This document shows positions 26,328 to 34,603 of a stretch of DNA of 64,000 nucleotides, piece after piece (position 1 is the stretch's first letter; the number at the start of each line of letters is the position of its first letter). A model generated the notes under the pieces. That model was not told the origin of the DNA, searched no databases, and saw only the letters and a program-made list of their open reading frames with translations. Position numbers and translations under genes: made by a program. The stretch comes from Halomontanus rarus (GTDB taxonomy: Archaea > Halobacteriota > Halobacteria > Halobacteriales > Natrialbaceae), in assembly GCF_029338335.1 (NCBI RefSeq), contig NZ_CP119796.1; one strand, written 5' to 3'.

Positions 26328-26564
26328 GTGTCCTCCAGCGTCCCATCGAGCGAGGAGATCGAACGGACGGCCGGCCAGACGTGGTTCGTCGGCGGGATCT
26401 TCCTCGGTCTGGGGGCCGCACCCATGGCTGGCCTCGTCGTCTACGCGATCGCTCGCCTCTTCTTCGGATACTCGCTCTCGCTCCTGCTTGTGTCCACCGG
26501 CGCGCTCCTGTGTTTCGCGGTCGGGCTGGGATACGTCGCGCTCGCACGAACGCTCGAGGAATGA
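26328..26564 (+). CDS. small two-helix membrane protein, 78 aa
   Basis: After a short polar N-terminus (SSEEIERTAGQTWF) there are two membrane segments (VGGIFLGLGAAPMAGLVVYAIARLFF and LLLVSTGALLCFAVGLGYVAL) and a cytosolic tail LARTLEE. I chose the GTG at 26328, since the upstream frame to 26244 (GTG) is basic and overlaps the thiC promoter. The family is not recognised. It is convergent with the kinase gene that follows. Confidence 0.68.
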   Translation: MSSSVPSSEEIERTAGQTWFVGGIFLGLGAAPMAGLVVYAIARLFFGYSLSLLLVSTGALLCFAVGLGYVALARTLEE

Positions 26565-26613
26565 GAATTCGATACCCCGACTCCGTACCGTCTCGCTGAT
26601 CGCGAGCGTGCGC

Positions 26614-27696
26614 TCACGGTCCGGGGTCAGCCGCTACCGGAAGCGTGAACGTAAACGTCGATCCCTCACCGACCGTGGAGTCGACCCAGATCCGTCCGTC
26701 GTGGCGATCGACGATCCGCTGACAGAGTGCCAGCCCGATACCGGTTCCGGGGTGTTCGTCGTGATTGTGGAGCCGCTGGAAGACGTCGAAGATGCGGTTC
26801 TGATCGTCGGGGTCGATCCCGATCCCGTCGTCGCGAACCGAAATCTGCCACTCCGTCCCGACTCGCTCGGCGGAGACGTGAATCCGAGGCGGGTCCTCAC
26901 CGCTGTACTCGATCGCGTTGGAGAGCAAGTTCTGAATCAGCTGTCGTAACTGTCCACCGTCCCCTTCGACGCTGGGAAGCGAGTCGGACGTAATCGTCGC
27001 GTCGTACTCCTCGATTTTCATCTGGAGATTCGCGATCGCGTCCTCGAGAACTCGATTCAGATCGACCGTCTCCATCATCTCCCCTCGCGTGTCCACCCGG
27101 GAGTACTCGAGGAGCCCCTCAATCATGTCGCGCATCCGCTCGGCGCCGTCGACGGCGTACTCGAGGAACTCCTCGCCGTCGTCGTCGAGGGCGTCGCCGT
27201 ACCGACGCTCGATGAGCTGCAGGTAACTCGAGACCATCCGGAGGGGTTCCTGCAGGTCGTGACTGGCGGCGTACGCGAACTGCTTCAGGGACGCGTTCGA
27301 CTTCTCCAGTTTGGACACGTAGTGCATCAGATCCTTCGACTGACGCCGCCGCACGAGCAGGGTATCCAGCCGTCGAAAGAGGAGGTTGCGATCGAGCGGT
27401 GCGTCCACGATATCGTCGACGAGCACGGGATCCTCGCGTTCGTTCGGGTTCGGTAACGATATCTGCACGCCGTTTGCCTCACGGCGAACGAGAACGACCG
27501 GGCAGAAGACCGGGTGACTCTGCTCGACGCGCTCGGACAGGTCGGTGTGATACTCGGGAAACGTCCGGTCGTCAACGAGATAGAGGTCGGCTTTGCGAAC
27601 CGTTCGGTCGGTGTCGACCTCGTAGTGCTTCTCGAGCAGCCGTCGGACTGCAGTTCGGTTTCCCTCGTCACCGACCAGGAGTTGGATCGTGTTCAT
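26614..27696 (-). CDS. receiver-like/HisKA/HATPase histidine kinase downstream of a KaiC-like ATPase
   Basis: A 360-residue soluble kinase. Residues 1-115 form a degenerate receiver-like domain (LLVGDEGNRTAVRRLL, DLYLVDDRTFPEYH, and PVVLV where a receiver has its fourth strand). A coiled segment leads to a HisKA domain with ASHDLQEPLRMV (His146). The ATPase core has LIQNLLSNAIEYS, RDDGIGIDPDD and HPGTGIGLALCQRIVDRH. It closely resembles the phytochrome-type or multi-sensor kinases of haloarchaea that begin with a receiver-like fold. The gene starts 62 nt after the stop of the KaiC-like gene on the same strand, so the pair is almost certainly an operon. Its input signal is probably delivered by protein contact, as there is no PAS or membrane domain. 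Confidence 0.92.
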   Translation of the reverse strand: MNTIQLLVGDEGNRTAVRRLLEKHYEVDTDRTVRKADLYLVDDRTFPEYHTDLSERVEQSHPVFCPVVLVRREANGVQISLPNPNEREDPVLVDDIVDAPLDRNLLFRRLDTLLVRRRQSKDLMHYVSKLEKSNASLKQFAYAASHDLQEPLRMVSSYLQLIERRYGDALDDDGEEFLEYAVDGAERMRDMIEGLLEYSRVDTRGEMMETVDLNRVLEDAIANLQMKIEEYDATITSDSLPSVEGDGGQLRQLIQNLLSNAIEYSGEDPPRIHVSAERVGTEWQISVRDDGIGIDPDDQNRIFDVFQRLHNHDEHPGTGIGLALCQRIVDRHDGRIWVDSTVGEGSTFTFTLPVAADPGP

Positions 27697-27758
27697 TCAC
27701 TCGATCACTCTCGACATCGACACTGCAACCCGGCTGGCAGACGTTGTTCGGAACATCG

Positions 27759-29231
27759 TCACTCGTTTCGGACGGTCTCGCCCGTCGTCCCCATTTGGGG
27801 GTTCCCCTGAAGGATGCCGTGGAGGCCCGAGAGCGGTTCGCCGACGTGGATTCCGTCCGATCTAATTTCGAACTCCCGAAGCGTGTGTTCGAATCCACCG
27901 GTCCGTTTCTTGAGGACGCCGACGACCTTACGGAGGTTTCCGTTCAACTCGACGTAACTCACGAACATAATACTGTCAGCGACGTAGCTGAGGTTCGTGC
28001 TTGTCGCCGTGGAGATGCCCGTGATTTCCGGGATTTCGTTGGTGACCAACACGGTGATGCCGCGGTTTTTCAGCAACCGCGTCAGCGCGTGGAGCTTCCG
28101 GACGAGAGAGCGCTCCTCGCCCTGAATGGACATCGTGTAGCCGTCGATCCCGTCGATCATCACGAGCTCGGTCCCCCGTTCGTCGACGTCTCGTTCGACC
28201 ATGTGAGCGAACTCTTCGCTGGAGTGCGTGAGCGGTTCGACTTCGGTGACCGACAGTATCCCCTCCTCGCGCAATTCATCGATCGGAATGCCGATCGATT
28301 TCGACCGGTGGACGAACGTCTCGATGTTCTCCTCGAAGAGATAGACCGTCGACCTGATCCCGTCGTCGGCCGCCTGCGCCAGAAACTGTGTCCCGGTCGT
28401 CGTCTTTCCGGCGCCCGTCGGTCCGCTGATGAACGCTACGGTTTCTCGTTCGAAGCCGCCGCCGAGCAGGTCGTCGAGTTCCGGAATACCGGACTGGACG
28501 CGTCGCGGATCGAACGATCGTTCGCACTGTTCGGGGACGAGGTCCGGGAAGACGTCGATACCCGTGTCGCGAATTTCCATGCCGTGATCGCCCTCCATCT
28601 GGCCTCGTGCGCGGTGTTTCGCGACCTTGATCCGCCGCCCGCCGGTCCCTCGAGTGACTTCGACGATCCCGTCGCTGAGCGATCGAATTTCGGTATCGTA
28701 CTTCTGATCGGAAGAGGGCGTCGCGGTGACGACGACAGTTATTTCGCGCTGTTTGAGAAATCGCATGAACGACAGCAACCGCTTTCGAAACTGGTAGTCG
28801 TTCGCCTCCACGTATCGAAGTTGCGTAATCGGATCGACGACGACACGCGTCGGATCGATCTCCCTGATCGCGTCGTGAATGTCCTGAGAATAGCGCTCCT
28901 GTTCGATATCGCTCGGGTGAACCAGGTCGTACGTATCGTCTTCGGTAAAAAAATCCGAATCCGGCCCCAGATCGAGGAATTCAGCGCCAGTGATATCGAT
29001 GTCGACTTCCGCACCGTTAGCGAGTATTTCCGCCTGGGACTCCTCTCCGTGGATAAATAGAACCGTCTCGTCGTTCTCGAGTCCGGCCTCGAGAAAGTGC
29101 ATTCCCAGCAGCGATTTCCCGGTCCCCGGTTTTCCGTGAACGAGATACATTCGACCGGCGACGAATCCACCGTGTAAAAGATCGTCGAGGCCACTGATAC
29201 CGCTCTGTATCGCGGTGATACGAGACGCCAT
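27759..29231 (-). CDS. KaiC-like double-domain RecA-fold ATPase
   Basis: A 490-residue protein with two tandem KaiC/RAD55 domains. Domain 1 (about 1-235) has Walker A GKPGTGKS (33-40), the Glu pair HGEES (63-64) and Walker B RVVVDPITQL. Domain 2 (about 240-475) has GPTGAGKT (270-277), FEEN (300-301) and LVMIDGIDGYT. Each domain opens with GISGLDDLL..GGF or GIPELDDLLGGGF. Cyanobacterial KaiC is a circadian ATPase, whereas archaeal homologues are widespread and of mostly unknown role, often beside sensor kinases. Here a histidine kinase follows 62 nt downstream. No KaiA or KaiB gene is in the window. The C-terminus is a short polar tail and lacks a recognisable KaiC autophosphorylation pair. 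Confidence 0.93.
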   Translation of the reverse strand: MASRITAIQSGISGLDDLLHGGFVAGRMYLVHGKPGTGKSLLGMHFLEAGLENDETVLFIHGEESQAEILANGAEVDIDITGAEFLDLGPDSDFFTEDDTYDLVHPSDIEQERYSQDIHDAIREIDPTRVVVDPITQLRYVEANDYQFRKRLLSFMRFLKQREITVVVTATPSSDQKYDTEIRSLSDGIVEVTRGTGGRRIKVAKHRARGQMEGDHGMEIRDTGIDVFPDLVPEQCERSFDPRRVQSGIPELDDLLGGGFERETVAFISGPTGAGKTTTGTQFLAQAADDGIRSTVYLFEENIETFVHRSKSIGIPIDELREEGILSVTEVEPLTHSSEEFAHMVERDVDERGTELVMIDGIDGYTMSIQGEERSLVRKLHALTRLLKNRGITVLVTNEIPEITGISTATSTNLSYVADSIMFVSYVELNGNLRKVVGVLKKRTGGFEHTLREFEIRSDGIHVGEPLSGLHGILQGNPQMGTTGETVRNE

Positions 29232-29256
29232 GTTCTCGTTAGAGGGTATCGAGATG

Positions 29257-29263
29257 TATTAAT
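29257..29263 (-). promoter_or_regulatory. TATA box of the kaiC-like/kinase operon
   Basis: The minus-strand ATTAATA lies 26-32 nt before the ATG at 29231, the leaderless spacing seen for other genes in this window. Confidence 0.6.
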
Positions 29264-29481
29264 CGATCTATTCTGAAAACGACGACTGTATTGACAATGA
29301 ATTTCGGATATTTTTTCTCTCCTTCGAGAAAACATCGATTCTCGAGATCGTAGAGACGGTACAGTATCGCACGATACGCCGACCGGACGATCCCGTCTCC
29401 GCGACTCGCCACGTCACCGGGACGTGCACGGTTCGTCCGGCGATCCGCATCTCGAGGCGTTCGTCCTCGAGACGTCGCCGC

Positions 29482-30828
29482 TCACGATCGCCGGACGCCC
29501 CCGCCTCGGATCCGAACCTCGATCGTTTCCGCCGGCGCGGACGAAATCGAGAGGTCCGCTGCGACGGCGCGGCGGTACCCGCCGTCACCGTCGTCGTGGC
29601 CATCGTCCAACTCGAACGTCGTCCGATCGCCGTCGACTTCGAGCCAGTATTCGCCGGCGCTGGCACTGGCGACGGTAATCGTCACGGGGACCGTCCGCCC
29701 CGCCGCCGGTGGTCCGTCGATCGTGATCGACGAGAGCGAGAGCCCCGAGTCGGAATCGTCCCCGTCGACGTCGACGTCAACCTTGAGGGTCCTGTCGATC
29801 GTCGTCGTGAAGACGGGGACGGTCGTTTCGCCGGTCTCGTCGCCGTCGCCCGCGTCGTCGTCCGGTTCGGTCGTCAGCAACTCGACGCCCAGTTCGCGCT
29901 CGACGTTCCCGATCTTGTTCAGGATCGTCTGTTCCGCCGAGCCCGCGAACAGCAAGCCGGCGAGTTCGCCGGTCTCGTCGTGGAACACCGGAGAGCCGCT
30001 GTCGCCGCCTTCGGACATGTATCCCGCGACGAGCTGGTCCCGGAGCCGAACCGTCCCGTGCTCGCCGCCGAAGTTCACCTCGACGGTCGCGCTCGTGGCT
30101 TCGACGGTCGCGCTCGAGACGCCGGTCGTTCGGCCGCTCTTGGTCACCGTCTCGCCGCGGAGATCCTCGTAGCTCTCGCGTCGGATGCCGGTCGGCCACT
30201 CCGGGTCCAGTTTGTAGGCGCCGGTCGACTCCCGCTCGCGTTCGACGGAGCGGGCCGCGACGTCCACCCGAACGCCGTCCTCGATCGGAACGTAGCCGAC
30301 GAGTTCGCCGACCTCGTCGTCGGGGAGTTCGCCGCCGTCCTGGGGCGAGGGCTGGACGATCGATTCGCCGAGATCGGCCTCGTTCGACCGCGCGTAGACG
30401 TGATTGTTGGAGAGTCGCACCAGTTCGCCCGCCTCGAGATCGTCGCGCCAGACCGCCGCCGTCGGGTCCTCGAGACGGGCGGGATACGGCCCCGCCGTCG
30501 CCGCCGTCGAGTTCGCGTTGATCTCGCTAACGCCGGCAGGGACGGGCCGGTGTCTGGACTCTCTCCCCGCTGCAGCGTCGGGAACCGGCTGAAGGATCGA
30601 TCGGGCGTCGAACCCGTCGCGTTCCTCGCCGTAGCCGGAATCGACGACGTCGACGTCGACGCCGTCGACCTCCTGAACGCGGTGCTCGACGTCGTCGTCA
30701 GGGCCGAGTTCGTCCTTCGGAACTTTCTGGGAGACGTACACCTGCACCCGGTTCTCGCGTTCGTCGTAGTCGACGCCGATCACGTTCGCGCACTCGAGGA
30801 GAAACTCGTAGTCCTGTGTCGTGGGCAT
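29482..30828 (-). CDS. trypsin-fold serine protease-like protein with C-terminal beta domain
   Basis: A 448-residue acidic protein with no signal peptide or membrane segment, so it is probably cytosolic. The N-terminal 80 residues are a small alpha/beta domain (ECANVIGVDYDERENRVQVYVSQKVP). A chymotrypsin-like domain (about 95-320) shows an intact triad: His143 in LSNNHVYA, Asp189 in VRVDVAA and Ser277 in EGGDSGSPVF. A C-terminal beta-sandwich (about 350-448) follows an Asp/Gly linker. The arrangement of SNNHVYA and the wide triad spacing recall NAL1-like trypsin-type proteins in plants and prokaryotes. A TATA box and palindrome lie directly upstream. The substrate is unknown. Confidence 0.85.
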   Translation of the reverse strand: MPTTQDYEFLLECANVIGVDYDERENRVQVYVSQKVPKDELGPDDDVEHRVQEVDGVDVDVVDSGYGEERDGFDARSILQPVPDAAAGRESRHRPVPAGVSEINANSTAATAGPYPARLEDPTAAVWRDDLEAGELVRLSNNHVYARSNEADLGESIVQPSPQDGGELPDDEVGELVGYVPIEDGVRVDVAARSVERERESTGAYKLDPEWPTGIRRESYEDLRGETVTKSGRTTGVSSATVEATSATVEVNFGGEHGTVRLRDQLVAGYMSEGGDSGSPVFHDETGELAGLLFAGSAEQTILNKIGNVERELGVELLTTEPDDDAGDGDETGETTVPVFTTTIDRTLKVDVDVDGDDSDSGLSLSSITIDGPPAAGRTVPVTITVASASAGEYWLEVDGDRTTFELDDGHDDGDGGYRRAVAADLSISSAPAETIEVRIRGGGVRRS

Positions 30829-30849
30829 GGATTCGAATCACCGTACTAC

Positions 30850-30864
30850 TAATAACCAATGGTT
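30850..30864 (-). promoter_or_regulatory. promoter of the serine protease-like gene with AACCA-A-TGGTT palindrome
   Basis: On the minus strand, TTATTA (30850-30855) lies 22-27 nt before the ATG at 30828. Immediately upstream and touching it is the palindrome AACCANTGGTT (30854-30864), in the position of the BRE. A related sequence occurs at 53138-53161 in front of the ArsP-like permease. It may be an operator. Confidence 0.45.
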
Positions 30865-30996
30865 AGACACACTGATTCTTAACTGTTCGGGTGGATTACA
30901 GAACGCGGTCGATATCGGCGGCGAGACGATCGAACGTTTCATCCCACTTAAGGGGGTCGCCTCCGTCGCCACCGATACGGAGGAGACCAGATATAT

Positions 30997-31701
30997 ATGT
31001 CCGATTTACCGGACGACTTCGATTGTACGATCACTAACTGGGAATACATCTACGGTCTCTGTCGGGACGTCAGCGACGAGGTTCGTCGCGACGAGTTCGA
31101 ACCCGACGTGATCGTCGCGCTCGCACGCGGCGGCTGGTTCGCGGGACGCAGCCTGTGTGATTTCCTCGGCCTCGACGACCTCACCAGCCTGAAAATGGAA
31201 CACTATGTCGGCACCGCCGAGAAATCGGGCGACCCGACCGTCCGCTATCCGATGCCGGAGGGCAGCGTCGAGGGGAAGGACGTCCTCATCATCGACGACA
31301 TCGCCGACACCGGCGGTTCGATCGAGCGCGCCTACGAGTACGTCGACGACCGGGACGCCGGCGAGGTCCGAACCGCGACCTTGCAACTGCTCCAGAGCAG
31401 CGCGTTCGAACCCGACTACGTCGGCGAACACCTCGAGGAGTGGACCTGGGTCGTCTACCCGTGGAACTTCATCGAGGACATGGTCGACCTGATCTCGAGC
31501 GCGATGGATCGGGCCGATCAGGAGTCGTTCTCGAAGGCGGACGTCCGCCAGTACCTGACCGAGTACCACGACATCGACCGCATCGAGATGGAAATCGCCC
31601 AGCCGAACCGACTGACGGAAGTCCTGACGGAGATGGAGCGCCGAGAGGTCCTCGAGATGAGCGCACCCGGCGAGTGGCGACTGGTGTCCGGTTCGTCCTG
31701 A
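30997..31701 (+). CDS. phosphoribosyltransferase (purine type) with C-terminal helical extension
   Basis: A 234-residue protein. Residues about 20-165 form a type I PRTase domain with VIVALARGGWFAGR near the start and the PRPP loop VLIIDDIADTGGSI (about 95-108). The C-terminal 65 residues contain a helix-turn-like segment (SKADVRQYLTEYHDIDRIEME, then LTEVLTEMERREVLEM), resembling a winged helix. Archaeal relatives are annotated as xanthine/hypoxanthine PRTases or as PRT-type regulators. The C-terminal module makes a regulatory or dimerisation role possible. The ATG is embedded in an ATATATATG run at 30991-30999. Confidence 0.88.
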   Translation: MSDLPDDFDCTITNWEYIYGLCRDVSDEVRRDEFEPDVIVALARGGWFAGRSLCDFLGLDDLTSLKMEHYVGTAEKSGDPTVRYPMPEGSVEGKDVLIIDDIADTGGSIERAYEYVDDRDAGEVRTATLQLLQSSAFEPDYVGEHLEEWTWVVYPWNFIEDMVDLISSAMDRADQESFSKADVRQYLTEYHDIDRIEMEIAQPNRLTEVLTEMERREVLEMSAPGEWRLVSGSS

Positions 31702-31802
31702 ACTGATCGCGGAAACCGAGCGTCGTCACCAGGGGTCCGAAACCGTTCTGCAGACGTTACGACGGTCGAGAGTACACACGCCGGCGGACTCGTGAGGGAC
31801 GA

Positions 31803-32657
31803 TCACTCACCGCCGAGGTGAGTCGGCGGAACGACACCCGGTCGTCCGAGTCGAAGACGGTCGCCGACCTCGACGGTCTCGATCACGTGCGGGTACTCGA
31901 AGGTGCCGGCGGCCGCCGAGAGCGCCCCCGGATCAGCCTGAATCGACCGCCAGCGCCGCCAGTGGGTCGGTACCAGCCGGTCGATCTCGAGGGCGTTCGC
32001 GGCCTCGATGACGTCGTCGCTGCTGTTGTAGAGTTTCCGGCGGACGACCTCGCCGTCTCGCTCGAGGCGGCCGACGGTCCCGTACGCGAGCGTGCCGAGG
32101 TCGATGTCGAACTCCGCGCCGATCTCGTCGAACGCCTCGCAGGGTCGGTTGTCGCCGCCGTGAAAGATCGTCCCCGCGTCGTGCTCGAGGACGTACGTGA
32201 CGCTTCCGTCGGCGTCGGGGTCGCGCCCACCCCGGACGTGGACGGTCAGATCACCGATCTCGTAGCTGTCGCCGGGTTCGGCGACCTCTTGCTGGTCCTC
32301 CGGGATGGCGTTCACGTCGTGGTTCTCGTAACACTCGGCCGGCGCGTGAACCGACGCGTCTTCGCCCTCGAGGAGGGGACCGAACGAGGGAGGCCAAAAG
32401 TGATCGCGGTGGTCGTGCGTACAGAACACGGCGTCGCAGGCGTCGGCCCACTGCGGTTCCATCGGCACCGGCGGCATCCGGGCGACGTACTCGCGGTCGC
32501 GCTCGGTGCTGAAGTAGGGGTCGATGTAGAGCGTGGTCTCGGGGGTCCTGATGGCGACGCCGGTCACGCCGAGAAACCACATCGAGACGCCCGACACGGA
32601 CGAACCGTCCAGTTCCTCGCGAACCCACCACTCGCCCCAGTCGCTGTTGATCGTCAT
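31803..32657 (-). CDS. UlaG-like metallo-beta-lactamase-fold hydrolase
   Basis: A 284-residue MBL-fold enzyme. The first beta strands (WFLGVTGVAIRTPETTLYIDPYF) are those of the L-ascorbate-6-phosphate lactonase (UlaG) branch. The metal motif is CTHDHRDHF (His81, His83, Asp85, His86). Later ligands are GGDNRPC and the C-terminal PTHW. Members hydrolyse phospho-sugar lactones or are uncharacterised. A frame extending to 33419 exists, but it runs into the MATE gene and is Arg-rich, so MTINSDW at 32657 is the start. It is flanked by a convergent PRTase gene and a 242-bp gap without a gene. Confidence 0.88.
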   Translation of the reverse strand: MTINSDWGEWWVREELDGSSVSGVSMWFLGVTGVAIRTPETTLYIDPYFSTERDREYVARMPPVPMEPQWADACDAVFCTHDHRDHFWPPSFGPLLEGEDASVHAPAECYENHDVNAIPEDQQEVAEPGDSYEIGDLTVHVRGGRDPDADGSVTYVLEHDAGTIFHGGDNRPCEAFDEIGAEFDIDLGTLAYGTVGRLERDGEVVRRKLYNSSDDVIEAANALEIDRLVPTHWRRWRSIQADPGALSAAAGTFEYPHVIETVEVGDRLRLGRPGVVPPTHLGGE

Positions 32658-32899
32658 CGAGCCACCCGCCGGTGCGCGTCGTCGGTCTCGCCGTGACAGT
32701 CCATGCGAAACCGATCCGCTCGAGAGCCGGTAAACCTTCCGACGCGGCTCCGAGCCCCAATTCTGGATCGCTACCGTCCCCTCTCGCCGTCTCGGGTGAC
32801 GGTTCCTGACTCGAGACTGGTCTCCGGCGATAGGGTTTCGGTCGTCTATCGGCGATGTCGAGATCGAAACGACTCGAGTTCGAGAGACGCGAAAACGAG

Positions 32900-34408
32900 C
32901 TAATCGTCGCTCGACGACGTCGGAGCGGGTGATTCCGGATCCGACGTCTCGTCCTCCGCCTCCGTTTCGTCGACGATCGCTCGCTTCCACGTCCCGCGGG
33001 TGAACCACGCGACCGCCGCGATGGCGCCGACGATGTCGCCGGCGACGACGCCGAGCCAGATGCCGGTCGTCCCCCAATCGAGCGCCGTGAGCGGCCCGAG
33101 AACGGGGATGGCGACCGTCCAGTCGAGCGCGAGGAACAGGGTGACGGGGACGCGCGCGAACCAGAGCGTGACCACGGAGAACGCCAGCGCTGTCTTCGTG
33201 TTTCCGGCACCGCGGAACGCGCCGAGGATCACCTGCAAGACGCCCATGAAGACGAACATCACCGCGGCGAACCGAAGGTAGGTGCTGCCGTAGGCGATCG
33301 TTGCCGCCGCGCCCTCGGTATCGGCCGTCATGAACACCCCCACGATCGGTTCGGGGAAGGCGAAGGCGATCAGCGCCCCCGCGAGCATGATCGCGGCGAT
33401 CACCCCCGACGCGATCCACGTCGCCCGCTCCGCCCGTTCGGGCTTGCCGGCACCCAGGTTCTTGCCGACGATCGTATCCGTCGCCTGCCCCATCCCCATC
33501 GCGGGGAGGAAGGCCAGCGAGATGAGCCGATTGCCCAGTCCGTAGGCCGCGACGACCGCCGGCGGGAACGTCGCGATCATCGCCGTCAGCGTGACCATCG
33601 CCAGCGAACTCATCGACTGCTCGAGCGCCGTCGGGACGCCCAGTCTGGTGATCTCGCGGACGTACTCGAGTCGCGGCACCAGGTGCTCGCGTTCGATCGA
33701 CGGGCCCATATCCGTGTAAAAGAGGACGTACAGGCCGAGCGCGGTCGCGACGCCTCGAGAGAAGATGGTCGCGATCGCCGCACCCTGAATCTCCATGCGG
33801 GGGAACGGACCGACGCCGAAGATGAGCAGCGGATCGAGCGCGACGTTGATGACGACGCTCACGAACATCACGCGCATCGGCGCTCGCGTGTTCCCGTAGC
33901 CCCGCATCAGCGAGACGAAGACGAAGAAGCCGAACAGGAAGGGCATGCCGAGGAAGAACACGCGCATGTAGTCCGCCGCCTGCGGGATGATCAGCGCCTT
34001 CGTCTCGGGATCGGCGGGCAGTTGCGCCAGCATGGGATCCGTCAGGAAGTAGCCCAGCACTGCGAGGCAGATCGCGACGAGCGAGATGAACGAAAGCGTC
34101 TGGCCGGCGATCAGCCCGTCCTTCCCGCTTTCGGCGCCCGTGTGCTGGGCGATCAGGATCGCCCCCGCCGCGGTGAAGCCGCCGCCGATCGAGATCAGCA
34201 GGAAGATCAGCGGAAAGGCGAGGCTGATCGCACCGACGGCGGTCTCCGAGAGCGCGCCGAGCCAGAACGTGTCGCCGATGTTGTAGGCGACCTGCAGGAG
34301 TTGAATCACCACGAGCGGCCAGGCCAGCCGGAACATCGGCCGGACGAGCGATCCGTTCGTCAGCTCGCTCTCGGACCGGCGCTCGCTTTCGACACCGTCC
34401 GTACCCAT
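32900..34408 (-). CDS. MATE family efflux transporter
   Basis: A 502-residue inner-membrane exporter with 12 predicted membrane helices in two homologous halves (LAWPLVVIQLLQVAYNIGDTF in half one and ITRLGVPTALEQSMSSLAMV in half two). The family motif GAGNTKTA and the region GMGQATDTIVGKNLGAG are present. Such proteins exchange Na+ or H+ for cationic drugs or metabolites. The C-terminal 30 residues are acidic and Ser-rich. The start at 34408 (MGTDGVESERR) is favoured over 34468, which would add 20 residues unlike the family. Confidence 0.93.
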   Translation of the reverse strand: MGTDGVESERRSESELTNGSLVRPMFRLAWPLVVIQLLQVAYNIGDTFWLGALSETAVGAISLAFPLIFLLISIGGGFTAAGAILIAQHTGAESGKDGLIAGQTLSFISLVAICLAVLGYFLTDPMLAQLPADPETKALIIPQAADYMRVFFLGMPFLFGFFVFVSLMRGYGNTRAPMRVMFVSVVINVALDPLLIFGVGPFPRMEIQGAAIATIFSRGVATALGLYVLFYTDMGPSIEREHLVPRLEYVREITRLGVPTALEQSMSSLAMVTLTAMIATFPPAVVAAYGLGNRLISLAFLPAMGMGQATDTIVGKNLGAGKPERAERATWIASGVIAAIMLAGALIAFAFPEPIVGVFMTADTEGAAATIAYGSTYLRFAAVMFVFMGVLQVILGAFRGAGNTKTALAFSVVTLWFARVPVTLFLALDWTVAIPVLGPLTALDWGTTGIWLGVVAGDIVGAIAAVAWFTRGTWKRAIVDETEAEDETSDPESPAPTSSSDD

Positions 34409-34603
34409 TACGAATCGAAATGCATTCGGGCTACTTGAACTCTCGTAGTGGGTGATACCACGTCCCACTCTGACTCTGCCGCTCGTTCTTACCGGTCGCG
34501 GCCGTTAACAGTTCTAGAGTGCGCACTCCCGCTCGAGGCCCTGTCTCCTGGTGTGGAACGTGGCGAGTTCCGAATTCCGAACGACGGTGAAAACCGAGAC
34601 CGC

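Noticed and set aside
26234..26330. TPP riboswitch upstream of thiC
   Set aside because: The TATA box lies 25-31 nt upstream of the ATG, so there is no room for a riboswitch in the transcript.
31803..33419. A 538-residue fusion protein containing the UlaG-like hydrolase
   Set aside because: The N-terminal 250 residues are Arg/His-rich and overlap the MATE exporter gene in another frame; the hydrolase begins at 32657.
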